From Calditrichota bacterium (GTDB taxonomy: Bacteria; Zhuqueibacterota; Zhuqueibacteria; Residuimicrobiales; Krinioviventaceae): a stretch of 6,406 nt of DNA. A program made the translations under genes and the position numbers. The DNA is taken from contig RPQV01000213.1 in NCBI GenBank assembly GCA_003818595.1, positions 1-6,406 of the forward strand. Direction: 5' to 3'. Positions 1 through 6,035 of the stretch are shown in pieces. The notes beneath the pieces were generated by a model. The model made no database searches. It was given only the letters and a program-made list of their open reading frames with translations, and was not told where the DNA came from. The first letter of the stretch is position 1, and each line of letters opens with the position of its first letter.

Positions 1-647
1 CGCTCATTTTTGAAAAGTGCCGGCAATTTAAAATCGAGATGACGTCCGAACCCATCCCTGTCGTCCCGGCCGCTCATTATTCCTGCGGCGGGGTGAAAAC
101 GGATTTGAAAGGTCAGACCGAAATCTCCGGTCTTTATGCGTGCGGCGAAGTGACCTGCACCGGCGTGCATGGCGCCAATCGGCTGGCCTCCAATTCACTG
201 CTCGAAGCGTTGGTTTTTGCCGAACTTTGCGCCGAGTCGGCGGCGGAATTTAAAAAATCCCATCAGACCGATTTTCCGCCGATTCCCTATTGGGATGATA
301 TTGGAACATTCAACAGCGAAGAGTGGGTGCTGATTGCTCACGACCTGCATGAAATAAAAAATCTGATGTGGGATTACGTCGGCATCGTCCGTTCAACCTT
401 GCGATTGGAACGGGCGCTCAGTCGCGTACGGCTCATACGCCAGGAAATCGAGAATTTTTATCGTCGTACCACCATTACTGATCCGTTGATTGATCTCAGA
501 AATCTCGTCACTGTGGCGCAATTGATCATACAGTCCGCCTTGTTGCGCAAAGAGAGTCGCGGGCTGCATTACACCACGGATTATTTGAAAACCGATGATG
601 AAAACTTTGCGCAGGATACCGTGCTTTGCCAAAGAATGGTGTTGTAA
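1..647 (+). CDS. nadB: L-aspartate oxidase, C-terminal part (5' truncated by window)
   Basis: NadB is the FAD-dependent enzyme that oxidises L-aspartate to iminoaspartate, the first step of de novo NAD synthesis; NadA then uses the product. The reading frame is open from the first complete codon at position 3, so the true start lies outside the window and about 215 residues are visible of roughly 530. Visible hallmarks are the active-site block VPAAHYSCGG, then GLYACGEV and GVHGANRLASNSLLEAL. These match the conserved FAD/substrate-binding histidine and arginine regions of the succinate dehydrogenase/fumarate reductase flavoprotein superfamily. The C-terminal helical domain carries LRNLV and RKESRGLHYTTDY, which is specific to NadB as against SdhA/FrdA. 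The ATG at 39 is internal and not a start. The last 22 bp overlap the downstream kinase gene. I see no lesion. Confidence 0.95.
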   Translation, partial: LIFEKCRQFKIEMTSEPIPVVPAAHYSCGGVKTDLKGQTEISGLYACGEVTCTGVHGANRLASNSLLEALVFAELCAESAAEFKKSHQTDFPPIPYWDDIGTFNSEEWVLIAHDLHEIKNLMWDYVGIVRSTLRLERALSRVRLIRQEIENFYRRTTITDPLIDLRNLVTVAQLIIQSALLRKESRGLHYTTDYLKTDDENFAQDTVLCQRMVL

Positions 648-2533
648 TATATCCGAGAACCGACTTGAAAGAAAAGTTACGTAACATATTGCTGGAACGC
701 AGCGACGATATCTCCCGCGATTGGCAGGAACGAATCGCGAAACTCGTTCCTGAATGGAGTGAAGAGACGCTAAAATCGTTCATGCAGGAAATGATGACGG
801 CGCTCTATATCTATCTGTTGGATCAAAAGCTGCAGGCTGCCATGCGTCATATCCATCAGATTTTGAATGATTATTTTCCCGCCGCCTCTGAAGGGGCGAC
901 GATCCTGATCAATTCATTTTTGCTGAATCGGTATATTCTGTTGGCCAAGATGACGGAACAGGGTGAATCCGCGCTCAACAGCCTCGAGGTTTTTGGTTTT
1001 CTCAATGATCTGTATAATCCGCTGGTCGTCGCCGTTTTCGAGCAATATCATGTGACGAACCAGCCGCTCATGCTGCCGGAACAGTTTTCCTCCTCCTGCA
1101 TCACCAATTTGAATGCGCTCGAATTCGCCGGCGTCGGTTTTTTTGTTCTCGATCGCGACGCGACGATCATCTATTGGAGTCGGGGTGTTGAAAAGATACA
1201 CAATCTCAAGGCGAACAAGGTTGTCGGTCGAAACCTGTTCGAACACAATCCCGAATGGCGCCATCAGACTCTGTTGGAATCCGCCATCCTCAGCGCGCTG
1301 CAGAATGGTGAAGGAAAAGAGCTGACGGACATAAAAATGCGCATCAACAAGGAAAAATTTATATTTAATATTCTGATCGCGGCTTTGTTTGACGCGCGCG
1401 GCCTCCCCGTCGGTTGCAGCATTCTCATTCATGATGTGACGCAGCAAAAAAGTCAGGAGACGCAACTCTATCGCTACGAGCAGTATTTTGAAAACATCCT
1501 CAATGATGCGGCGGACGCCATCATTCTGCTCAATGAAAATCACCGCATTATCATGTGGAATCTGGCGGCTGAGCATCTTTTCGGATATAGTGAGGAGGAG
1601 GTTTTCGGCAAAGACCTCTCGTTGCTGCTGCATAATACTCAGCATTCGCTCGATGAAATGGGGCAGATGGATCAAATGGTCATCGACAAAGGGTTCGTGC
1701 GCAATCAACGGATGCGCATGCTCGCGCGCGATGGACGCAATGTTTTGGTTGAAATCACCCGCACCGTGCTGCGCAACAAGCGCAATGATTTTATCGGCAG
1801 CAGTGTGATTCTGCGCGACATTACCCAGCAGGAGCAGTTGCGGCAGCAGGTCATTCAATCGGAAAAGCTTTCGGCGGTCGGAACGCTTGCCGCAGGGATT
1901 GCCCATGAGGTGGGTACGCCGCTGACCAGCATTTCCTCTCTCGCGCAAATCCTGCAGATGAAGGTGGAAAATCAAGAATTCAAAGATAAATTATCCCTGA
2001 TACAGCAATCCATCGATCGTATTTCGCGCACGGTGCGCACGTTGGTCGATTTTTCCCGGCCTTTGACCGAAAAAGTGGAAGATATTTATCTGAACAACGT
2101 CATCGAACACGTCGTGCGCATTCTGAAATATGACAAGCGTCTCAAGCACCAAGAAATCATCGTCGAGCTCGAACCGTCCATACCTCTGGTGCGGGCGAGT
2201 TTTGATCAGATCCTTCAGGTTTTCATCAACATCTGTCTGAATGCCGCCGACGCCATGGAAGGTCATAAAGATGGGCGGTTGCTGATCAAAACATGGAGCA
2301 ACTCCCGCCTGGTTTGTGCTTCTATCACCGATAACGGCAGCGGTATCGCCAAGCGCGATATCAGTCACATTTTCGAGCCTTTCTTCACCACCAAAAAAGA
2401 CGGCAAGGGGACAGGACTCGGGCTTTGGGTCAGCTATAACATCATCACCAGCTTTTCCGGCGACATCAAGGTGGAAAGCATAGAAGGCTCGGGAACCACA
2501 TTCACGTTATCATTACCCATCCATTTGAAATAG
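626..2533 (+). CDS. Soluble PAS-PAS sensor histidine kinase (NtrB-like)
   Basis: This 635-residue sensor kinase has no membrane segment or signal peptide, so it should sense a cytosolic cue. Domains in order: an all-helical N-terminal region (about 15-145) resembling the RsbRD-type N-terminal domain; PAS 1 (about 164-275); PAS 2 (about 284-403); HisKA (about 411-477) with AHEVGTPL, phospho-acceptor His427 and an ExxT motif (Glu428-Thr431) typical of kinases that also dephosphorylate their partner; and HATPase_c (about 520-633) with N-box Asn539 (LNAADAM), DNGSGI at 569-574, FEPFFTTK at 583-590 and GKGTGLGL at 593-600. All catalytic boxes look intact. The start is uncertain: no ATG exists in this frame before residue 53. 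TTG 626 has AGGA 9 nt upstream and is preferred; TTG 665 is the alternative. The regulator gene follows by 7 nt. The ligand is unknown. Confidence 0.93.
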   Translation: MPKNGVVIYPRTDLKEKLRNILLERSDDISRDWQERIAKLVPEWSEETLKSFMQEMMTALYIYLLDQKLQAAMRHIHQILNDYFPAASEGATILINSFLLNRYILLAKMTEQGESALNSLEVFGFLNDLYNPLVVAVFEQYHVTNQPLMLPEQFSSSCITNLNALEFAGVGFFVLDRDATIIYWSRGVEKIHNLKANKVVGRNLFEHNPEWRHQTLLESAILSALQNGEGKELTDIKMRINKEKFIFNILIAALFDARGLPVGCSILIHDVTQQKSQETQLYRYEQYFENILNDAADAIILLNENHRIIMWNLAAEHLFGYSEEEVFGKDLSLLLHNTQHSLDEMGQMDQMVIDKGFVRNQRMRMLARDGRNVLVEITRTVLRNKRNDFIGSSVILRDITQQEQLRQQVIQSEKLSAVGTLAAGIAHEVGTPLTSISSLAQILQMKVENQEFKDKLSLIQQSIDRISRTVRTLVDFSRPLTEKVEDIYLNNVIEHVVRILKYDKRLKHQEIIVELEPSIPLVRASFDQILQVFINICLNAADAMEGHKDGRLLIKTWSNSRLVCASITDNGSGIAKRDISHIFEPFFTTKKDGKGTGLGLWVSYNIITSFSGDIKVESIEGSGTTFTLSLPIHLK

Positions 2534-2540
2534 GGCGCAT

Positions 2541-3908
2541 ATGGCTATTCAAATTTTAATCGTCGATGATGACGACATCACCCGCGAAAGTCTGGCAACG
2601 ATTCTCGATGCCCGAGGATTTGAATGCACCCAGGCGGTCAACGGCAAAAAGGGTTTAGAAAAGCTGAAAAGTCAGGAATTTGACGTCGTCATCAAGGATA
2701 TTGAAATGCCGGTGATGAACGGTTTGGATTTTTTAGCGGCCGCCAACCAGTTGCCCACCCGCGCTTCATTTATATTCATTACCGCTTATGCTTCGGTGCA
2801 GACGGCCATTGAAGCGCTGCGCAAGGGGGCGTATGATTATCTGCTCAAGCCGCTCAATTTTGAGGATTTGGCCATCAAGGTACAGAAACTCATCGAGCAC
2901 AAGGAATTGGTGCATGAGAATCAGATTCTGCGCCAGGAACTCAATTCACAGTACGATTTTTCCAATTTTATCGGAGAGAGTCCGGCCATTCAGAAGGTAT
3001 TTGCGACGATTAAAAAGGTTTCAGACAGCGAAAGCAACGTGCTGATCACCGGCAACAGCGGATCGGGCAAAGAATTGGTTGCGCGCGCGCTGCACTATAA
3101 CAGTCCCCATCGAACCGGGCGTTTTGTAGCCGTCAATTGCGGCGCCATTACGGAAACGTTGATTGAAAGTGAGCTTTTTGGGCATAAAAAGGGGTCGTTC
3201 ACCGGCGCGGTCGCTGATAAAGACGGACTGTTCCAGGCAGCGCATCGCGGCACGCTGTTTCTGGACGAGATTGGGGAAATGTCATTGGCCGCGCAGACCA
3301 AAATGTTGCGCGCCATTGAAACGCAGGAGATTCTGCCGGTGGGCAGCACCCGGCCGATTCAGGTTCACGTTCGAATCATTGCCGCCACCAATGTGGATCT
3401 GGAAAAGAGAATCGCCGAGGGTCTTTTCCGCGACGATTTGTTTTATCGGTTGAATGTCATTGAGATCAAGCTGCCCTCTTTGAAAGAGCGTCGCGAGGAC
3501 ATTCCCCTTTTGGTGCACCATTTCATCAAAAAATACAACCGGCAAATGAACAAATCGATAACGACCGTCAATCCCGGCCTGATGCAGGCGTTGATCGGAC
3601 GCGATTGGAAAGGCGAAGTGCGCGAACTGGAGAATTATATCGAACGATCGATGATTTTCAGCGTCGGGAATGAATTGTCGGCTGATAACATGCCGATGGA
3701 TTCAGTTGCGGTTGTCAAAGGGGTCACGCCGCCTGCCGGTCTCGCTTTGAAACAGGCTGTCGAGGAATTTGAACGCGGATATATTTTGGCCGAGTTGGCT
3801 AAATGCGGATATCATCGCGGCAAAACCGCGCGATCTCTGGGGATTGGCGAAGCCACTTTGTATCGTAAAATGAGTCAGCTTGCGATTGACGATCGGCAGC
3901 TGGTCTGA
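2541..3908 (+). CDS. NtrC-family sigma-54-dependent response regulator
   Basis: This 455-residue bacterial enhancer-binding protein is the likely partner of the kinase just upstream. The receiver domain (about 3-120) has the acidic cluster at 9-12, phospho-acceptor Asp53, Thr81 and Lys103. The AAA+ domain (about 142-370) has Walker A GNSGSGKE (171-178), the sigma-54 contact loop GSFTGA (218-223), Walker B GTLFLDEIGE (237-246), sensor I in IIAATN, the arginine-finger region FRDDLFYRL (296-304) and the sensor II block GEVRELEN (359-366). A Fis-type helix-turn-helix closes it (about 412-449, GKTARSLGIGEATLYRKM). The ATG is preceded by AGGG about 5 nt away. When phosphorylated it should oligomerise on upstream enhancers and use ATP to open sigma-54 promoters. 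GSFTGA in place of GAFTGA keeps the essential Phe-Thr, so activity is expected. Target genes are not visible here. Confidence 0.95.
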   Translation: MAIQILIVDDDDITRESLATILDARGFECTQAVNGKKGLEKLKSQEFDVVIKDIEMPVMNGLDFLAAANQLPTRASFIFITAYASVQTAIEALRKGAYDYLLKPLNFEDLAIKVQKLIEHKELVHENQILRQELNSQYDFSNFIGESPAIQKVFATIKKVSDSESNVLITGNSGSGKELVARALHYNSPHRTGRFVAVNCGAITETLIESELFGHKKGSFTGAVADKDGLFQAAHRGTLFLDEIGEMSLAAQTKMLRAIETQEILPVGSTRPIQVHVRIIAATNVDLEKRIAEGLFRDDLFYRLNVIEIKLPSLKERREDIPLLVHHFIKKYNRQMNKSITTVNPGLMQALIGRDWKGEVRELENYIERSMIFSVGNELSADNMPMDSVAVVKGVTPPAGLALKQAVEEFERGYILAELAKCGYHRGKTARSLGIGEATLYRKMSQLAIDDRQLV

Positions 3909-3909
3909 A

Positions 3910-4323
3910 TTATTCCCCCATCACCTTGACCACGACGCGTTTGCGGCGTTGTCCATCGAATTCTGCGTAATAGATAGCCTGCCAAGGTCCCAAATCCAAT
4001 TTCCCGTTGGTTATCGGCAGAATAACCTGATGATGCATCAACAGGCTTTTCAGATGAGCGTCGCCGTTGACCTCGCCTGTTCGATGGTGGCGGTAGTCCG
4101 CTCCTTCGGGTGCCAGTTTTTGCAGCCATTCGTCGATATCCTGAATGAGGCCGGATTCCGCGTCATTCACGTAAATGGCGGCGGTGATGTGCATGGCGGA
4201 GATCAGGACCATACCTTCACTAATGCCGCTTTTGTCGACGATTTCCTCGATTTTATCGCTGATGTGAATATATTCTCGATGGCGTTCGGTGTTGAACCAC
4301 AAATATTGAGTATAAAATTTCAC
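3910..4323 (-). CDS. yjbQ: YjbQ/UPF0047 family protein (secondary thiamine-phosphate synthase-like)
   Basis: This is a complete 137-residue member of the small single-domain YjbQ/UPF0047 family. Family proteins are reported to have a weak thiamine-phosphate synthase side activity, but their main cellular role is unsettled. Visible family marks are SAMHITAAIYVND (42-54) with its conserved His, the LAPEGADYRHH segment (70-80), the NGDAHLKS helix (86-93) with a second conserved His, LGPWQ (111-115) replacing the commoner LGTWQ, and the final RKRVVVKVMGE strand. The start is GTG at 4323, supported by AGGAG six bases upstream. It is second in a minus-strand pair, 15 bp after the stop of the gene at 4339-4851, so co-transcription and translational coupling are likely. 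Its stop is one base from the stop of the convergent regulator gene. Confidence 0.9.
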   Translation of the reverse strand: MKFYTQYLWFNTERHREYIHISDKIEEIVDKSGISEGMVLISAMHITAAIYVNDAESGLIQDIDEWLQKLAPEGADYRHHRTGEVNGDAHLKSLLMHHQVILPITNGKLDLGPWQAIYYAEFDGQRRKRVVVKVMGE

Positions 4324-4338
4324 CGTTTTCTCCTGTCC

Positions 4339-4851
4339 TTAAACGTCGCCCAGAATGAGCGCTTCGCGCTCAAACAATGATTGATTGACATTGTCGAGGA
4401 AATTGCTGATATGGAGAAAATGATCTTCAAATATTTCACGTTCGAGTTTTTCTTTGCCCATGCCCGCGACTTCTGTCTGAACGTGATCGATCTCCTCGAT
4501 CATCTCCTGTTCCAGGTTATAGATGCGGGAAATCTCCCGGTCGGATAAACGTTTGCCGCTGAAAAAACTGACCTGCTGATAAGTGGGGTGGTTGAGGCTT
4601 TGGCAGATGGTATTTAATTTTCGCTTGGTGCTTTTCAGCAGAGAGTCCAGTCGTTCCTGGTCTTCGGTGTCGGCAGCCTGGTAGGGTGATTCGAGTTGTT
4701 GAAGGACATCCTTGATACTGGTGATCAGGTGGCGGCGGATGGCGGCATCGCTTGATTTGCGCAGGGATGCATTTTCGTAACCCACATACTCCCCAATACG
4801 GTTCCTCAGGGTGTCAGCACCCGATTTCGGTACAGCAGTGGATAAAGGCAT
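4339..4851 (-). CDS. Conserved-looking helical protein of unknown function, upstream of yjbQ
   Basis: I do not recognise this protein. From the ATG at 4851 it is 170 residues, hydrophilic, without a signal peptide or membrane segment, and apparently almost all helical. Charged heptad-like stretches cover roughly 30-90 (IRRHLITSIKDVLQQLE, DSLLKSTKRKLNTICQSL) and 102-160 (SDREISRIYNLEQEMIEEID, FLHISNFLDNVNQSLFERE). A Pro-Ser/Thr-rich break near 88-98 separates them. This looks like a cytosolic coiled-coil or helical-bundle protein, perhaps an adaptor or scaffold; that is inference from composition only. The frame stays open to a TTG at 4878, but ATG 4851 is preferred because GGAG lies 7 nt before it. 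It is first in the pair with yjbQ, and the leader upstream carries the terminator/anti-terminator structure. Confidence 0.75.
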   Translation of the reverse strand: MPLSTAVPKSGADTLRNRIGEYVGYENASLRKSSDAAIRRHLITSIKDVLQQLESPYQAADTEDQERLDSLLKSTKRKLNTICQSLNHPTYQQVSFFSGKRLSDREISRIYNLEQEMIEEIDHVQTEVAGMGKEKLEREIFEDHFLHISNFLDNVNQSLFEREALILGDV

Positions 4852-4907
4852 AACGTTGCTCCAAAGTCTATATGTCAAAAAAGTTGCTGGGACTGCCGCA
4901 GAGCCAT

Positions 4908-4940
4908 AAAAAAACCGCTGCGCCTCGGGCTGTCAGCGGT
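4908..4940 (-). terminator. Intrinsic terminator (possible attenuator) in the leader of the 4851/yjbQ pair
   Basis: Read on the minus strand, the 7-bp stem ACCGCTG/CAGCGGT (4940-4934 with 4920-4914) is extended inside by GCC/GGC around a CGA loop and is followed directly by seven T (4914-4908). This is a textbook Rho-independent terminator. It lies 57 bp before the preferred start of the minus-strand gene at 4851, and no intact minus-strand gene lies before it. It therefore either ends transcription from the helicase remnant or attenuates the downstream pair. The overlapping inverted repeat favours the second reading. Confidence 0.8.
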
Positions 4941-4993
4941 CTGTCGAAAATCAATCGATGAATTGGTTCAATCATTTCTGCAGACCTACAGCC
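4928..4993 (-). promoter_or_regulatory. Interrupted inverted repeat that can act as an anti-terminator
   Basis: On the minus strand, GGCTGT-A-GGTCTG (4993-4981) is complementary to CAGACC-GCTG-ACAGCC (4943-4928). That gives two 6-bp helices separated by a 1x4 internal loop, with a 37-nt apical loop. The second arm contains the whole 5' arm of the terminator at 4908-4940, so the two hairpins cannot form together. Mutually exclusive hairpins followed by a T tract are the layout of riboswitch and attenuator leaders. No known riboswitch, T-box or leader-peptide signature is evident in the 37-nt loop. The pairing is seen directly; the regulatory role is inferred. Confidence 0.5.
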
Positions 4994-5024
4994 AGGCTGA
5001 TACGGGAAAACTCTATTGAGGCGA

Positions 5025-5055
5025 ACTATATTGTATTGGAAACGCGAAAAAACAA
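5025..5055 (-). promoter_or_regulatory. Weak candidate promoter for the minus-strand leader
   Basis: On the minus strand, two overlapping -10-like boxes, TACAAT (5035-5030) and TATAGT (5030-5025), lie downstream of TTGTTT (5055-5050). Spacing is 14 or 19 nt, so neither pairing is ideal. Its appeal is position: a start site near 5015-5020 would produce a leader containing both hairpins before the ATG at 4851. AT-rich sequence gives such boxes often by chance. Confidence 0.22.
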
Positions 5056-5119
5056 GGCGTAAATTTGCAGAAATCGGTTATGATCAAGCTTCTAAATATA
5101 TAATGAGGAAAAGGAAAAG

Positions 5120-5139
5120 TCAACATATTTTTATGTTGA
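5120..5139 (-). repeat. AT-rich perfect hairpin over the stop codon of the remnant
   Basis: TCAACATA and TATGTTGA form a perfect 8-bp inverted repeat with a 4-nt T/A loop. On the minus strand the TAA that closes the 5131-5319 reading frame sits inside it, and the sequence after it is pyrimidine-rich (CTTTTCCTTTTCC). It could be a weak terminator for the degenerate helicase region, but the stem is AT-rich and the T tract is interrupted. Confidence 0.4.
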
Positions 5140-5319
5140 GTAAACCAATCCACTTTCTCCGGCCTCCAGATCGATCGCCATAGCCATTTTGGGCCAAGCG
5201 TACTGCCAGATGCTCCAGGGTGCGCCGCGGTTCGGTTCAATCTCCTCGACAAATTCTTCCAGATATTCGTCTTCGATAGCGTCATCGGCGATAAAAAAAT
5301 CGAGCAACGACTCCGCCCA
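5131..5319 (-). other. Open acidic tail in frame with the helicase remnant, no usable start
   Basis: After the TAG at 5322-5320 the same frame stays open for 62 codons to TAA at 5133-5131. The peptide is acidic then aromatic (ADDAIEDEYLEEFVEEIEP, then GAPWSIWQYAWPKMAMAID), looks protein-like, and does not resemble what normally follows Walker A in SNF2 helicases, where motif Ia with a hydrophobic beta strand is expected. It has no plausible initiation site: the only early candidate is TTG 5307 with GGAG just three bases upstream. I do not recognise it. It may be the 3' end of a different gene joined to the helicase remnant by deletion, or the tail of a diverged fusion protein. Confidence 0.45.
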
Positions 5320-5572
5320 CTACTGGGTCAACAGCAGGCCGGCTTCAATGGTTTTGCCCAGACCGACTTTATCGGCGAGAAGAGCGCCCTGAGACAACGG
5401 CGATTGGACAGCAAACAAGGCCGCCTCGATCTGGTGCGGATTCAAATCGATGCAGGCGTCAAACAGCGAATGAGTCAACTGTTGCAGCGAACCGGCGGTG
5501 TGATGCAGCGAAATCTGGTGGGCAAAGTATTTGGCGTGAAATGGAGTCGACGTGATTTCCCGTCGTTATCAT
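5320..5572 (-). pseudogene. SNF2-family helicase, N-terminal remnant with frameshift and in-frame stop
   Basis: Translating the minus strand gives TSTPFHAKYFAHQ, then LNPHQIEAALFAVQSPLSQG and LLADKVGLGKTIEAGLLLTQ. This is the N-terminus of the large (about 1000-residue) SNF2-type helicases that are common in restriction and defence islands, whose usual form is LNPHQ..AALFA, then ADEVGLGKTIEAGLVLSQKWAE. Three defects are visible. First, the motif-I Glu is Lys (ADKVG; GAA to AAA). Second, TAG at 5322-5320 replaces the codon between LLTQ and WAE. Third, no start codon is in frame: upstream is TAA at 5566, while ATG at 5572-5570 comes into frame if one C of the CCC at 5559-5561 is removed. All later helicase motifs are absent. 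TATAAT (5614-5609, minus) is a possible relic -10 box without a clear -35. It is a decayed fragment, not a working helicase. Confidence 0.82.
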
Positions 5573-6035
5573 CTTTAAGGAGCGCAATATACGGAAATCG
5601 AGTGAAATATTATAATTTTTTCAAAAAACAGTGCTGATTTTTCTCTTTGATGCAGAAATCGTGAATTGTATATTACGGTTGATTCTTTTTAAATACTTAA
5701 CGCCTTGTGACGCCGAAAGGTCAAGATTTGAAAAAGAAAAAGTTTAGAGCTTTTTTCTTGTCATGATTATCGGGACAGGAATCTTTTCATCTCTTTTTAG
5801 GTTATTTTTCATAACGCTGGTAAAAATTCATTGTCTGGAATGCCATACACCTAAAGACACCAAGCTACAAAGACGGATTCAACTAGACCTGTCTTGCTAT
5901 TCAGAAATGTGTTGGGACCTTGATATTTGCATGTTTCACGCCCGGCTTTTTCTTTGAGTTTTATAGTCTTCGTGTGTGGCAATGACAAATAGTTAAAATC
6001 CAACAGGCAAAATTTTAATTTCTGATAATGACGCC
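5573..6035. other. Gene-poor AT-rich intergenic region
   Basis: I find no supportable gene here. Reading frames are short and lack family signatures. Visible items: TATAAT on the minus strand (5614-5609) facing the helicase remnant; an A/T inverted repeat with arms AAGAAAAAG (5734-5742) and CTTTTTTCTT (5750-5759), one bulge and a 7-nt loop, possibly a weak bidirectional terminator; a short imperfect hairpin around CCGAAAGG (about 5702-5725); AAAGAC repeated at 5853-5858 and 5869-5874 inside a purine/ACC-rich motif; and TAAAAT at 5994-5999 as a weak -10 candidate for the kinase at 6036, with no good -35. Confidence 0.6.

Noticed and set aside
914..1975. 353-codon minus-strand open frame
   Set aside because: It lies entirely opposite the histidine kinase, whose catalytic motifs are clear; the antisense peptide shows no recognisable domain.
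3880..4380. 166-codon plus-strand open frame
   Set aside because: Antisense to the YjbQ gene, which has a good ribosome binding site and strong family motifs.
4873..4878. Perfect TTGACA on the minus strand as a -35 box
   Set aside because: The best -10 at 17 nt is CGTTAT, which is poor, and it would place the transcription start inside or after the start codon at 4851.
4927..4999. Repeated GGCTG/CAGCC units as a short CRISPR-like or palindromic repeat array
   Set aside because: Only a few short copies with unequal spacing; they are explained as arms of the leader hairpins.
5013..5285. 90-codon minus-strand open frame
   Set aside because: Out of frame with the helicase remnant and its tail, runs into the leader region, and its peptide looks random and hydrophobic at the end.
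5189..5637. Two plus-strand open frames of 67 and 77 codons
   Set aside because: Both are antisense to the helicase remnant; their peptides have no recognisable family features.
5763..5957. 64-codon plus-strand frame with a CLECH motif resembling a c-type haem site
   Set aside because: A single CxxCH-like match in a translation of AT-rich repeat-like DNA, with no ribosome binding site or export to the periplasm that could be argued confidently.
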